A stretch of DNA of 64,000 nucleotides from Neoarius graeffei (taxonomy: Eukaryota; Chordata; Actinopteri; Siluriformes; Ariidae). The notes beneath the pieces are model-generated. The model was not told where the DNA came from. It saw only the letters and a program-made list of their open reading frames with translations, and ran no database searches. Positions 48,084-62,209 of this stretch are shown here, piece after piece; positions within the stretch are counted from its first letter, which is position 1, and each line of letters begins with the position of its first letter. A program made the translations under genes and the position numbers. The stretch spans positions 15,054,537 to 15,118,536 of the forward strand of contig NC_083596.1 in assembly GCF_027579695.1 (NCBI RefSeq), in the 5' to 3' direction.

Positions 48084-50228
48084 GTGATTAAATTCGACTC
48101 CACAGGAGGTAATTCTTTCAAACTGGCAACATGAATGGATGACGAAAGAATGACGTAAGTCACGTGACCAGGTCTGCTGACATAGAAGGCACCGTGCCAT
48201 AATAAATGAAACATGTCCTTCATATTGCATATTCTGTGTTTGTATGAGATAGAAGAGAAAAATATCCTCTTAATTCTACTTTCTATTTAAAAAGTTTTGA
48301 GTCATGATTAATCTGTAATGTTCGGGTCATTTTATGGAAGAAAATTCATGAATACAGTTCCAGCTCTATGAAAGTAGGTCAGTGAATATCAGCAGAGACA
48401 CTAGAATGACTTTACTATCAGTCAGAGGTGACCCAAAAAGATTAACTGAGCTTTCTCAGTTTTTCGTTTTAATTCATATTTTTAGCTAGCCATGGGTCTG
48501 TGTACACTGGGAAGTTATTGTTTGCTGTTGTCCAGATTTAAATATGGAAAATGCTGATAAACAGATTGTGAACTGGTTCCAGGAACAGACACATACACAA
48601 GGTAAACACCCAGTTCAAGGTACAGGATATCTGATACAGTTCAGGGTGACGTGGCGGATCTTGCAATATAAGCTGCAATAATAAAAGCCACAGTGACAAA
48701 ACAACATAACCATGAAACCAATAGTTGTGAAGAGCATTTTCAGGGGAAATATAGTGTCGCCAAACTACTGGCATGTTTCTGGAAGGTGGGAGTGAAAGGT
48801 TTATACAATATTTGTCCCATGTCTGCTCACTTAGGTTTTCGCAGTGACCATTACTTGAAGGCTATTTATCAAGCCATGGTATTTATCCAGAAATTTATTT
48901 TAAAAATGGTACACTGTCCCCACCATTCTGGTATGTTCTCAGCAACAAAATGGCTCCTTGGGATCAGGACAAAATGGTGATCAGGGTTATCTATCAGCTG
49001 TGCGTGATGTCTGAATAAAAGAGCCCTGAGCCCACAATTACAATGTAATCCACTCAGTGTGAAACAGTACACTCTTGTTTTCTCAAAGCAGTTTAAACAG
49101 TCATTCATTTGTATTTGTATCAAACTATTTAATGGTTTTCAAGACTAAAGAGTGATTCATCAGTAGCAACAAGGCACCAGGAAAAATACTTGGCAATTTA
49201 ACTATAAATTTAAGTAACTTTGTTTTGAGCAAATTAACAAACCTTTTTAGTACAACACATGAATTAAAAGCATAACATTACAGCAAATTACAAAAGCAGT
49301 CGGCCTTTTGACATCAGCTCATTTGCCATTAAAATTAGATGACCTCGGATATAATTAACAGTTATCTGTATAAACCTGGATAGCTCATTGGCCAGTCAGA
49401 GTGAAGTGATCTGGCTGCAATATTACCATGCACATCGGATCAGTACGGTCATATCTCTGCCGCGGAAGCTGCACAAAACTGGACATGTTATTCGTCTAAT
49501 TGTTGAGAAAAAACCACAAACTGCACGTTATTTATACACGTGTGTGGCAGTGTGTGAATGGTTGATTTTTGTGGGGGTGTTTGGGTTTTAATCATAATGT
49601 GCAGTATTCAATACATTTTATCATCATGGATACAATCAGGAAAATTATTGCAGATTTTATTTAGAAAATACATAGACAATACATGCATAACAGAGAAGAA
49701 AACAAAGCGTACATTACAACATGACAGAACAATTCCGGTTTCAACAGAGACGGAGACGGTATGTGGGTCAGAGTCCACAAAAGTCATGTCTTTTCCTGTT
49801 GCCTGGAGGCTGTGAACCCTCACATACTGTTCTAGATCAGCAATAAAAAATAAACAGACACATTCTGTTGCACAGAATGAAAAATGAAATGAAACTCATC
49901 ATACAAATAATGGATGGAACAGAGAATATTTATAGTTACAAATTATGTATTTAATTGTGTATAACTATCCGTAGCTATAGTTACAAATTATGTATAATCA
50001 ATCATCTAACAATAATACAATTAAACAAGTGTTGCCAGGCAAAACAAACCTCGCCTGGGAGCACTTATGATGAATATGAAGGAAGACATCACGAAAAAAC
50101 GATTTTGACCTTTTTGGTGAGCTTGACCTTGATTTTGACCTTGTGTGTGAACATACTTGGCCAATGAACATGGTTCTGATTCTGATTCTCATTCACACAC
50201 TGTACTGCTCTCAGCCAGTCAGAACACC
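48084..50228. other. Upstream flank of ubb copy 2, non-coding
   Basis: Homologous to the 23796-27480 region without the SINE pieces and the 843-bp duplication; alignments include the ggtaattctttcaaactggc, ggtagggagtg-like and aacaaacctttttagtacaa stretches. No conserved exon seen. The stretch 49400-50220 has no counterpart I could place. Confidence 0.6.
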
Positions 50229-50622
50229 AACCATCCATCCATCCATCCATCCATCCATCCATCCATCCATCCATCCATTATCTGTAGCCGCTTATCCTGT
50301 CCTACAGGGTCACAGGCAAGCTAGAGCCTATCCCAGCTAACTATGGGCGAAAAGCGGGGTACACCCTGGACAAGTCATCACAGGGCCGACACATAGACAC
50401 AGACAATTCACATTCACACCTACGGTCAATTTAGAGCCACCAATTAACCTAACCTGCATGTTTTTGGACTGTAGGGGAAACCGGAGCACCCGGAGGAAAC
50501 CCATGCGGACACGGGGAGAACATGCAAACTCCACACAGAAAGGCCCTCGTCGAACCTCGCTGGAACCCAAGACCTTCTTACTGTGAGGTGACAGTGCTAA
50601 CCACTACACCACCATGCCGCCC
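50229..50622 (-). mobile_element. tRNA-derived SINE with (ATCC)n tail
   Basis: Full length, in minus orientation, with the target duplication tcagaaca on both sides. The (ATCC)n run covers 50230-50278. Confidence 0.92.
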
Positions 50623-50975
50623 CTTAATCAGAACACATCTGAATGAATATGAAGGAAGATATTGCGAAGAAAAAAATATTTCTACCTTTTTGGTGACCTT
50701 GATCTTGACCGGATGACCCTCAAAATGTTGGAGGTTCTATTTGAGACCAAAGCCCATCTATCCTGAAAGTTTCATGAAGAAACTTTCCAGCTGTTTTTCT
50801 GTAATATCATTAACAAATAAACAAACAAACAAACAAACCCTACCGAAAACAATATCTCGCTCCCTGGTGGACTCCATCCAGGGCGACGTAACAAGTTCTA
50901 TCCATCCATTATCTGTAGCTGCTTATCCTGTTCTACAGGGTCACAGGCAAGCTGGAGCCTATCCCAGCTGACTAT

Positions 50976-51648
50976 TGCCGCTTTTCCACTACAAACGCGG
51001 CTGAGCCATGCCGTGCTGAGCGGGGCTGTTGGAGTTGCATTTCGACTACAACCGCGCTGAACCGTGCTGGCTGGAAGTGGGTGGACACATTGGGTGGAGT
51101 TAGCAAAAGTGGGTGGACGTCAGGTGATGTCGTTAAGCAGCGCAAACAGTGACATCAGTGAGCTTTTAAGCGGTAGTCTCACGACCCGAATAGTAAACAA
51201 TAAACATGGAGGACATGGAGTCGTTAGTGTTGCTGGTCTTGGTGCTGTGGCTTGTTGTCACCGACAACGCGGACAGATACTGGCAAGAGCGTATAGATGA
51301 GGCGAGGCGCATAAGGCTTCAGAAATTCTCGTAATTCATAATTCTTCTTCTTCCGGGTTTGCGGTGTTTACAGATCCCAGCGCGCTCGCGGGGCGTGTGT
51401 GGGCATGTGAGGACACTCCTCCTCACCAATCAGTGCACAGGGGAGTGTCTGCTCACGCCCCCAGCCTCACTCGGCTCGCTTTGGCTCGCTTCAGCCCCAC
51501 TCCAAAACCGTGCGAGTTTTAGGGGCTAAGCAGGGCTGAAACGAGCTGAGTCGTGCTGGTTTTTGGTAGTCGAAACGTGAGCCGTGTCGGGCTGAAGTGA
51601 GCTGAAGCGAGCTGAAGTGAGCTGAAAAAGGGTAGTGGAAAAGGGCCA
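50976..51648. mobile_element. MITE, TG(C/G)C(G/C)CTTTTCCAC ends
   Basis: Inverted ends tgccgcttttccactac and gtagtggaaaagggcca flanked by TAT (50973-50975, 51649-51651). The right part has short repeats of gagctgaa. No coding capacity; superfamily not assigned. Confidence 0.8.
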
Positions 51649-51776
51649 TATGGGTGAGACGCGGGGTACACCCTGGACAAGTCATCAGGTTATTGCAGGG
51701 CTGACACATAGACAAACAGCCATTCACAACTCACATTCACACCTATGGTCAATTTAGATCCACCAATTAACCTAAC

Positions 51777-52108
51777 TGGTAGCATGGTGGTGTAGTGGTT
51801 AGCACTGTCACCTCACAGCAAGAAAGTTCTGGGTTCGAACCCAACGGCCGACGTTGGCCTTTCTGTGTGGAGTTTGCATGTTCTCACCATGTTTACGTGG
51901 GTTTCCTCCCATAGTCCAATGATATGCAGATTAGGTTAACTGGTGGCTCTAAATTGACCGTGAGTGTGAATGGATGTGTGTGTCAGCCCTGTGATGAGCT
52001 GGCGACTTGTCCAGGGTGTACCCTGCCTCTCGTCCATGGTCAGCTGGGATAGGCTCCAGCTTGCCCCCCGCGACCCCGCACGGAATACGTGGTTAGAGAT
52101 AAAACAAA
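51777..52108 (+). mobile_element. tRNA-derived SINE inserted in a SINE
   Basis: Plus orientation, inserted into the minus-strand SINE with the 13-bp target duplication caattaacctaac (51764-51776, 52109-52121). Confidence 0.92.
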
Positions 52109-52745
52109 CAATTAACCTAACCTGCATGTCTTTGGACTGTTGGGGGAAACCGGAGTACCCACGCAGACACGGGAGAACATGGAAACTCCAAACAGAAAGG
52201 CCCTCGCTTGCTGCTGGGCTCGAACCCAGGGCCTTCTTGCTGTGAGGTGACAGTGCTAACTACTACACTACTGTGCCACAAAACAATTTATTATTCTCAT
52301 ACTCCATTTATTATAAAATATTTCCATACAAATAACATAATTTTTTGAATTATAAATTTCAAGAAAACCTATATAACATCAGGCAATATCACTATATCAA
52401 ACAAAAATAAGATCACTATAACAATTCAGTGGTATAAAAAAAAGCCAATATGTATTAAAGAAAATGAGATGTTAGATATTAGTGTGAACACTGAGGAATA
52501 ATCTGTAAATTATTGATTCGGACACAACGGTTTAACACATGTTCCTGGTAAAATGGCTTCACTCGTCTGTACACCATGTACTGGCAAATGAGCTTTCCAG
52601 ATTTTTCACGGAGAAATTAGTGACTGGTTCACTGGTGTTTCTGCCCCAGCAACATCCCATTCACATCATTCTCCAAAGACACTGCAGAAAACAACCAGTA
52701 TATCCTGCACTGGGCGGGTCAGTCTGGAACTGAGAAAAGAGTGGA

Positions 52746-53690
52746 GTGAATGATAAGTATATTAGAGTGGTGCAAGACATGTATGAGAACAGTGAAACAG
52801 CAGTGAGGTGTGCAGTTGGAACAACTGAATGGTTCAAGGTGAAGGTGGGACTCCATCAAGGATCTGTTTTGAGTCCTTTCTTGTTTGCCATAGTGATGGA
52901 TAGCTTGACGGACGAAGTGAGGCAAGAGTCACCATGGAACATGATGTTTGCGGATGATATTGTGATATGTGGTGAAAGTAGAAAGGAGGTTGAGCTGGGT
53001 TTGGAGAGATGGAGGTATGCATTGGAACGAAGAGGAATGAAGGTGAGCAGTAGCAAAACAGAATACATGCGCATCAGTGAGAATGGGGATGAGAGTGTAG
53101 TGAAGATGCAAGGAGTAGACATAAAGAAAGTTGGTGAATTCAAGTACCTGGGGTCAACTGTGCAGGAAAATGGGGGCTGTGATAGTGAGGTGAGAAAGAG
53201 AGTGCAGGCAGGGTGGAGCAGTTGGAGAAGGAGTCATTTGTGATAGGAAAGTCCCAGCAAAAGTGAAAGGTAAGATGTATAAGACAGTAGTGAGACCAGC
53301 TGTGATGTACGGATTGGAGACCGTACCCTTAACGAAGAGACAGGAGGCAAAGTTGAAGGTGGCGGAGTTGAGGATGTTAAGGTTTGCGATGGGAGTGACA
53401 AGGTTGGACAGGATAAGGAACGAGCACATCAGAGGGACAGCACATGTGGAGAGCTTGGGGATTAAGCTAAGAGAGATGAGACTGAGATGGTACGGGCACA
53501 TCCTGAGAAGAGATGCAGAGCATGTTGGAAGGAGAATGTTGAGGATGGAGCTGCCAGGCACACGAAAACCAGGAAGGCCAAAGAGGAGATACATGGATGT
53601 GGTTAGAGAGGACATGAAAGTGGCAGGTGTGGTAGAGAAGGATGCAGAAGACAGGGAGCAATGGAGACGAAAGATCCACTGTGGCGACCC
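52746..53690 (+). pseudogene. RTE LINE reverse transcriptase, C-terminal fragment
   Basis: The first frame holds GLHQGSVLSPFLFAIVMD and the catalytic FADDIVI (YADD-type box), then YLGSTVQ. After a frame change near 53240 the second frame continues with VRPAVMYGLETV, LRWYGHILRRD and GRPKRRYMDVVREDMKVAGV, typical of the RTE C-terminus. Endonuclease and early RT are missing. Inactive. Confidence 0.9.
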
Positions 53691-54897
53691 CAGGCCCGGC
53701 GCCATGGGGGGGCCCCGCCCCCTCAACGGAGACTCAGATCACTTAATTGTTTTCTTATGAAAATATAATGTATTATAGACGTATTAATAATTTGCATTTT
53801 CAAATACGAAATATTAAGTGGTTGGACATTGCACAAAAATACATTTTACATAAATCACTACTAAAACTGGCACGGTAGAACAAATCTGATTGGTTGTTAT
53901 GATTCTTACGTTGCAATCGTAGAATTCAACTGTATTAAGGTAGGATTATTTCAAAAAGCCTGAATTTAATATTAACCCTGTTTTAGACATATGTATCAAT
54001 CCTAACTACTGGGGACTACTAGTTATTGTGGGTGTATGTATGAAATGCTGACACAGCCGCGCACACACAGACCTGTGATAAGGACAAGGGTCGTGCGGGC
54101 GGGGGTTTTACATGCACACTTACAAGTGCACTGTCTCTGCAATATCCTGCAATATGTAGTCAGTTTACGGGAGTAGTCTTTCCCCCACCGAATTAAACGA
54201 ATTCAATCACAATATTGTGAATCCATTTTCTTTCTTTGTAGGCTAAGTTTATCTCCGTTTATGTCGGTGTATGTGTTCATATATGGTCCGCTTTGTGCGC
54301 AAATAGCGTAAGAATATGTGTCGTTGACGTCACCCCCCATGCAGCGGGGGTGAAAATTCATCACTTCAGAGTGTTTAGTCCCCTACACGCCTAAACTGGG
54401 ATCGTGGATTAAGTGGTTAGCGTTGACTCGGTGCGAGTCAGGAAGGCTATTACTGGTGCAGCCGCGGGGTCTGTTGAATTTTTTTAAATTATGATTTTGG
54501 CCGCCGAGCCATGTACCTTAGACTTGCATTGACGTTTTGTTTTCATGCCGCGGAGCTATTTGTATGTATTTTAAATTTAAAGGACTTGCCTGTAGGTTTG
54601 TGTGTGTTGTTTTATGTTTGGCATCTTTCCGGTTGTAATGCGTGTCTGTGAGAAAATTGGAGGGGAGGGTTAACAGGTGGGCACGGGGGTTGATAAAGCA
54701 CAACTGCCCTGGTAATATGCCACATGATTTTCCCGGACTAAAGCAACCTTCGGGGCCGTGGTTTTGTGGTTGGCGCAGTTAATTGTTTGAAACACGTTGT
54801 CAGACCGCCATCACTACTACACACTATATGAAAAAATATTTGCCCCCTTGCGATTTCTAATTGCCCCCTTAGTAAACTGTTCCTGGCGCCGGGCCTG
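53691..54897. mobile_element. hAT element, non-autonomous
   Basis: The TIRs caggcccggcgcca and tggcgccgggcctg are flanked by a perfect 8-bp duplication GGCGACCC (53683-53690, 54898-54905) inside the LINE tail. 1207 bp, no transposase recognised. The 8-bp duplication and CAG...CTG ends define hAT. Confidence 0.92.
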
Positions 54898-54960
54898 GGC
54901 GACCCCTAATCAGGAGCAGCCAAAAGAAGAAGAAGATCCTGTACTGGGCAGGTCAGTCTG

Positions 54961-56823
54961 GGCCCTGTACTACGAACGGAGGTTAACCTACCCAGAAGTA
55001 ACCCAGGGTTCCCCTGCTAAACCGGGGTTGACAAAACCTGGTTATCTTGTTTGGGGTTAAACGGTACTACGACGCCAGTTATGAAGTTGATTTGTTGAAC
55101 CTGGTTGAACCTAATCAGGGTTAATGCGCGTTCACGTTAAAGGGGAGGTTATCAGCGCAAATCACCACTGTTCACAATGGCACGGTCGCCGTACTTCACG
55201 GAGGAAGAATGCGCTGTCATAATGCAAAGCTACGAGGAGTTCAAAACAACATTAAGAGCAAAATCTAACACAGCGGCTGCCAATAAGGAGCGGCAAGCAT
55301 GTTGGCAACGAATTGCCGATCGGGTAAATGCGCAAGTACATTCTCCCTTCTACATGTTCCAGAACAGAAGTATAGGATGAGAGGAAGCTTCATGATCAAT
55401 CACAAGTCACAGAAAATGGTCCTTCGACGTGGCCCCAGTCATATATAGCTTGTTTAATGTCCGAAAAATCCTGAATAAAATTTGGTATGGTAAATTCATG
55501 GAGTAGCCTACTTAAGCTGATATGTGCACAGAGTCACATGAATTAGGATGACTGACTGTTCAGTCCCTTTGACTAAGTTGGTGTATGTCCTGTGAACATT
55601 TCAGAGGCAACAGCAGTGCCAAACGCACCTGGCAACAGGTGAAAATGAAATATAAAAACATCATTCATAATGGGGTGTGTGTGTGCAAGCAAGCATTCAT
55701 TTGCCTTTTATTTATTCAAGTTTTATCTGTTTGCTTAATAGTTCAAATTGTTTTGTATATAGTTTATAATGTTGTTGTGTGATATTAATGATAATATTGT
55801 GGGAAAACTACTTTGCACGGACGTTCATTTAATTTATTCTATCGTCATTTTGTTTGTTCTATTTTTGTGTATTTTATTTATTTATCTGTTTGTCTAGTTG
55901 TATCTATTTTTCTAATAATAATAATAATAATAATAATATTTTTTGCATTAATAGTTTGTTTTTTCCTATTAAAATAATCTTGTGTTCTTGTTATAACTTT
56001 ATCTATTTATCTGACTGTTTAGTTGTATCCATTTTTGTTACAATTTCAATATTTTTAATATAGAAAGTTTGTTTTTTTCTATTAAAATGTTCTTGTGTGA
56101 TAACTAGTTCTTGTGTTATATTTATTGTAGTTGTATCTATTTTGTATTTTTGTAAAACAAGTGTTTTTCTATAAAATATTCTTGCGTTCTTGGTAACTAT
56201 GTTCTTGAGTGGGTTCTTTTTTTTTTTTTTTTTTACAGATAAGCCGTTCTGCATGGACATTCATTGAAGCCCTCATTGTTTTTTAATGGTTATTTATAAT
56301 GGTTATTTAATAATGTAAGTCTAGGTTGCTTTATATAAAAGGTATGTCCAGAAATATTGATGTCACTGTCTAAGCAGAGGGATCTGGCTTCTTTAGACGC
56401 TGTCTTCTTAAAACTGAATAAATATTTAAAAAGAGCCAAATGAGCCAGTCTTTTGAACGGCTCTTTTCAAAGAACGGATCACAAAGATGCGGATCCCATC
56501 AAAGAGCCATAAATCCCATCTCTAATCTGCGCTCCGATATCGCACGGGTCATCCAGGTACGCTGGCATTGTCTCTAGAGGACATGTCGGTGGAGAGGTGG
56601 TGTTTAAAAAGGGTGTGGTTAATCGGAAACCTCGGGTTAACCAAGAACATAACCTGAGACGAGCAGGTTTGAGATGCAGCGTAAGTTGCCATGGCAGCAT
56701 ACCTCGGTTTGAACATAGCCAACTTTCGTAGTATGGGTTAATCGGGAAGTTACGCTGCACGTGATCAAGTTACTCTCGAAGTTACCCTGGTAAACCAGAA
56801 AACCCGCTTCGTAGTACAGGGCC
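54961..56823 (+). mobile_element. PIF/Harbinger element, non-autonomous
   Basis: The 16-bp TIR GGCCCTGTACTACGAA is present at both ends with a 3-bp duplication CTG (54958-54960, 56824-56826), matching the CWG/TWA preference of Harbinger. It carries a Myb/SANT-like gene fragment but no DDE nuclease. An (AAT)n run is at 55911-55937. Confidence 0.92.
55177..55665 (+). pseudogene. Harbinger Myb/SANT-like DNA-binding protein, fragment
   Basis: The first exon (from ATG 55177 to about 55335, before gtacat) encodes a NAIF1/MSANTD-type SANT domain: SPYFTEEECAVIMQSYEEF and CWQRIADRVNAQ. A second exon near 55601-55665 adds KRTWQQVKMKYKNI, the last helix of the same domain. The splice phase between them is not settled. 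In Harbinger elements this protein helps carry the transposase to the element ends. The rest of the gene and the transposase are missing. Confidence 0.8.
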
Positions 56824-56826
56824 CTG

Positions 56827-56844
56827 GAACATTCCAGACATTTC
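56827..56844 (+). promoter_or_regulatory. Heat shock element upstream of ubb copy 2
   Basis: GAAcaTTCcaGACatTTC: three of four modules are perfect and the third has GAC for GAA. It is homologous to the element at 27661. The Harbinger insertion and its CTG target duplication end immediately before it (56823, 56824-56826). Confidence 0.6.
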
Positions 56845-57178
56845 TGTTTTCACAACGATTGTATTACTCTGCAGTGTCAAAAGTTCGAGTTTAATCATTG
56901 GTTTTGACAAATGTAAGTAAAAAAAACCCATATATTTTCAATAACGAAATATATAACTCAAATGTAATCAATTACACTGTTTATTTTGCTGTAAACACAG
57001 GGACTAGTGTTTTCGACAAAAATGCGGAAGGAACTAGTCACATGACACGGCGCGTCACGACATGTGGGCGGGGCATGTGTGGGTGTATTATTACCACAGA
57101 AGCCTTCACAGCTTATTGCGTTTGTGTTCAGAGAAGAGAAGAGGTTTGTGTTTCAGTGCTGTAAGTATTTCGGAAAAA

Positions 57179-57868
57179 GTAAGTACATTTTTTTTCTCGT
57201 AAATAAATTACTTAATTGTAATTAAACAGTCGTGTTGTTTTAATGTGTGAAGTCTGTATGATATAATCGTGTCCTGTAGATTTTATTGCACATTCCGGGA
57301 TATGCTCGTGTACATATCCCTTAAACCTGTCCAGTTTTCAAATTTCTATATTTTAGATTTTTATTTTTAGTTTTATTATATAAATACGTTTTTCTTTTTA
57401 ACTGTTCAAGCTACCAAAGCAGATTTCTTGTCAGAACAGAAGGCAAAAAGCTCGAGTCTGGTTCAGGTTCTAATTCCGATTAAGGTTAATTTTATGATTT
57501 GATTTCTTATTTTAATCAATTCGCTTTGTTTGAATAACATTTATTTTTAAATATGGAAGGTTTTTTAATTAAATGAAGGTCATTTCCTTGTAATGGTGGC
57601 TGGGTTTTTCTTTGTTCGACGCTGGGCGTATTTGCTGAATCATGGTCGCTTCATTTTGAGAAAAGAACCCGGATGTTCTAAAATGGCGGCTGAGGGAATT
57701 AAATAGTGGCCATTTTAAAAAGGAGGAAAAATTTAACCCTCCATTATCTTGTCTATGTAGGTTGAATTATAATAAACTCTTGTATTCTAATTTTATTTGA
57801 CTTGGTGAAATAAATAAATAAATTGCAATTAACTTAGTGTGGTCCTCCCCTCCCCCCACTTCTTTTAG
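57179..57868 (+). promoter_or_regulatory. 5' UTR intron of ubb copy 2
   Basis: The donor GAAAAA/gtaagt aligns with the copy 1 donor. The acceptor is probably tcttttag at 57861-57868 behind a strong pyrimidine tract, although gcag at 57874-57877 is also possible. The YY1-like motifs are kept (AAAATGGCGGC at 57680-57690, GTGGCCATTTT at 57706-57716). The ETS-like core has changed from CCGGAAGT to CCGGATGT. The region before the first exon shows only an ATTATTA-like TATA relic near 57086. Confidence 0.6.
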
Positions 57869-57872
57869 TTGA

Positions 57873-59708
<1,836 letters not shown>

Positions 59709-59793
59709 ATTAGTCCACTTAAGGCATTTAAGACAAAATTGTAGAAATAGATATTAACTTGCCAGTCATATTCACATGTTAGTGTAACAGTAA

Positions 59794-59799
59794 AATAAA
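59794..59799 (+). terminator. ubb copy 2 polyadenylation signal
   Basis: AATAAA 85 bases after the stop codon, at the position homologous to 30045-30050. Confidence 0.6.
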
Positions 59800-61091
59800 G
59801 CATTCAAGTTGAGATGCACTGGTGTTTATTCACAATGATGTACAGTAAGTCAGGTTGTCTGCATGGTTTAAGTAAAACTATATTTTCTCATGTCTGTATA
59901 TATGGTGACAATGGAAACCAACGTGAAGGTTAATTAGCTTTTCTTAATTGTCACCTTTTTAATCCATAGTCGACTTTCAGAACTAGTTGATCAGTATGCT
60001 TTTAACATTAATGATCATGCATGGCATATCATTGGTGGGTAATAAACATTTAAAAATGATCTGACCATCAAGCCTGCAGATTAAATGGTAAGGCTACAGT
60101 ACATGAATAGAGCTAGTTTATTTCTCCTATTGTGTATGATGTGGAAGCTCAGCTGTATCAACTATCAATTCACAGCTTAATACTGATTCCTTACTGTGTT
60201 GAGAACTTGGAACCCATGTTTGCTTAAGTAGGAGGTAAGATTGCTACATGCAAGATCCAAGAAGACCAATATGAATGCACAGAACTTCTGATTTAAGTAG
60301 ACCATAAATGTAACTAAAATTTGCTAAATGTATGTAAAATTACTTTGCATGATTAATGGTTTTTGCTATATAAGGTAAGCCTATTGTGAGAAATTCCTTG
60401 TTTACATCTTGGTTATGGAAAGGAAGGGTGACTTTTACATGTTAACTGTATAACACTAATTCAAAATTAAGATCTTTTGGAGCAAGCCTGGAGATGTTTA
60501 AGTTAAAACTAAATAGCTGAGATAAAAGGGTGCCAGTAAACATTAAAGCTATGAGCAAACATTTTCAATGCACACACTTGCCTGAGTTGTCTTCATCTTA
60601 AGGATTTTACAGGTTAGTGTTTTTGTGTTGTGACTTTGAAATATCCAAGCTGCCAATTATGTTGTCTGCTTTCCATAAACCGATATTGCATTGTTGGAAA
60701 ATGATGTTTACCAAAACTTCACACTGCATGGCTCCACCTTGTGGAACAATAGGGCTATTACTACTACTAATAGGAAGACTTTAAGCAAGAATGGTATGGT
60801 AAAAGTTGTTACCCATCTAATGGATGAAAATAGCCATTTAATGTAATTTAATTCATTTGTAGGAAAGTTTAATTTAAAATGCTCCTATAGAGAATTTAAA
60901 GTTGTAGAGCTATTCCTCCTCCCTTAAGATTCACAATAAAAAAAATTTCTTGAATATTCAAATGTGTTGGTCAAACTGCATGACTTGAAAATGGGTGAAG
61001 TTGAAACTGGTGAAGAAAATGTAATAAAGTAATTGGAAGTGTTTTAAAATAGAAGTTATTCCCTACTTTAAAAAAAAGTAAACATGAAATA

Positions 61092-61430
61092 CACTGTAGT
61101 TATCTTAGCTGGCCAATTTCACCCCATGTGAAAGAAATTCAGTTTAAAATATTGAACAATATTTATCCAGCTGCTGAAACCTTAAGGAAAAGATTCCGTT
61201 TTGAAGTTGACCCTTGTGGGTTCTGTCTGACAGAGCCTGAAACTAGTGAACATTTATTTTTGTCTTGCCAGGTCACAATGCAATTTTGGAGAGAGATTTA
61301 TGGCTGGGTAAATCTTTGGATCAAAAATCCTTCATTTAATAAGACTTGGGTTTTGATTTATATGGATGGTTTGTCAAGGTTTACCATCTTTATCATTTTG
61401 GGTAAATACCATATACATCAGAATAAATAG
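61092..61430 (+). pseudogene. L1/Tx1-type LINE ORF2, C-terminal fragment
   Basis: It encodes KILNNIYPAAETLRKRF, then the C-x2-C...H-x4-C zinc-binding motif (CGFC...HLFLSC) and FWREIYGWVNL, typical of the zf-RVT tail of L1-like ORF2 proteins. Surrounding DNA is AT-rich; no 5' part found. The 3' flank of ubb copy 2 ends near 60570 and the stretch to 61090 shows nothing else. Confidence 0.8.
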
Positions 61431-61849
61431 AACAGTAAACCCTCTTTAGCTTGTTTTAAAAATGAAATTATTTAACATCCTTAAAGGTGCTGTCGGAAGT
61501 AAATCAGTCCATAAATGATTTATGTGAAACTATGTCCAAGTCTCTTGCTCTTTAAGTTATAATCCTTGTTAACACGCATAAATAATTTTTGTTAACCACC
61601 TATGATTATTCTTTTTTAAATCCTTTTTTTGTGACCTCTGTTCTGTTACACAATACAAATTTATTTATATATATATATATTAATTACACACAATGGCAAC
61701 ACTGGATGCCAGCTGCTGTAAAACCCAAAAGATTTTTTTAAAACTTTAAAAAATTCAATTTAAAAACTCCATTTAGGAACATTAGTTTACATATGAAACT
61801 TTACAAGTCAAAACGTGTCTGTGTGTCTCTCACATATATACACACACAG

Positions 61850-62200
61850 GCAGCACGGTGTGGTTAGCACTGTTGCCTCACAGCAAGAAGGTCCTGGGTT
61901 CAAGCCCAGTGGCCGGCGAGGGCCTTTCTGTGTGGAGTTTGCATGTTCTCCCCATGTCTGCGAGGGTTTCCTCCGGGTGCTCCAGTTTCCCCCCACAGTC
62001 AGGTTAGGTTAATTGGTAGCTCTAAATTGACCGTAGGTGTGAGTGTGAATGGTTGGTTGTCTCTGTGTCAGTCCTGCGATAACCTGGCGACTTGTCCAGG
62101 GTGTACCCTGCCTCTTGCCCATAGTCAGCTGGGATAGGATCCAGCTTGCCAGAGACCCTGTAGGACAGGATAAGCAGCTACAGATAATGGATGCATGGAT
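61850..62200 (+). mobile_element. tRNA-derived SINE with (GATG)n tail
   Basis: The head is shortened (ggcagcacggtgtggttagc). Core and tail are as in other copies. The Tc1 element begins 10 bases after it. The stretch 61440-61850 has no recognised feature. Confidence 0.88.
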
Positions 62201-62209
62201 GGGTATATA

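Larger units (their letters stand above)
50906..52287 (-). mobile_element. SINE, split by a MITE and by a second SINE
   Basis: Pieces 50906-50975, 51649-51776 and 52109-52287 together form one minus-orientation SINE, interrupted twice. Confidence 0.88.
52739..54935 (+). mobile_element. RTE-type LINE, 5'-truncated, with hAT insertion
   Basis: A 3' LINE fragment ending in ...ggcgacccctaatcaggagc agccaaaagaagaag. Its target-site duplication is about 29 bp: 52710-52738 on the left; 54936-54960 plus 56827-56830 on the right, the latter split by the Harbinger element. The two copies differ at two positions. Confidence 0.88.
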
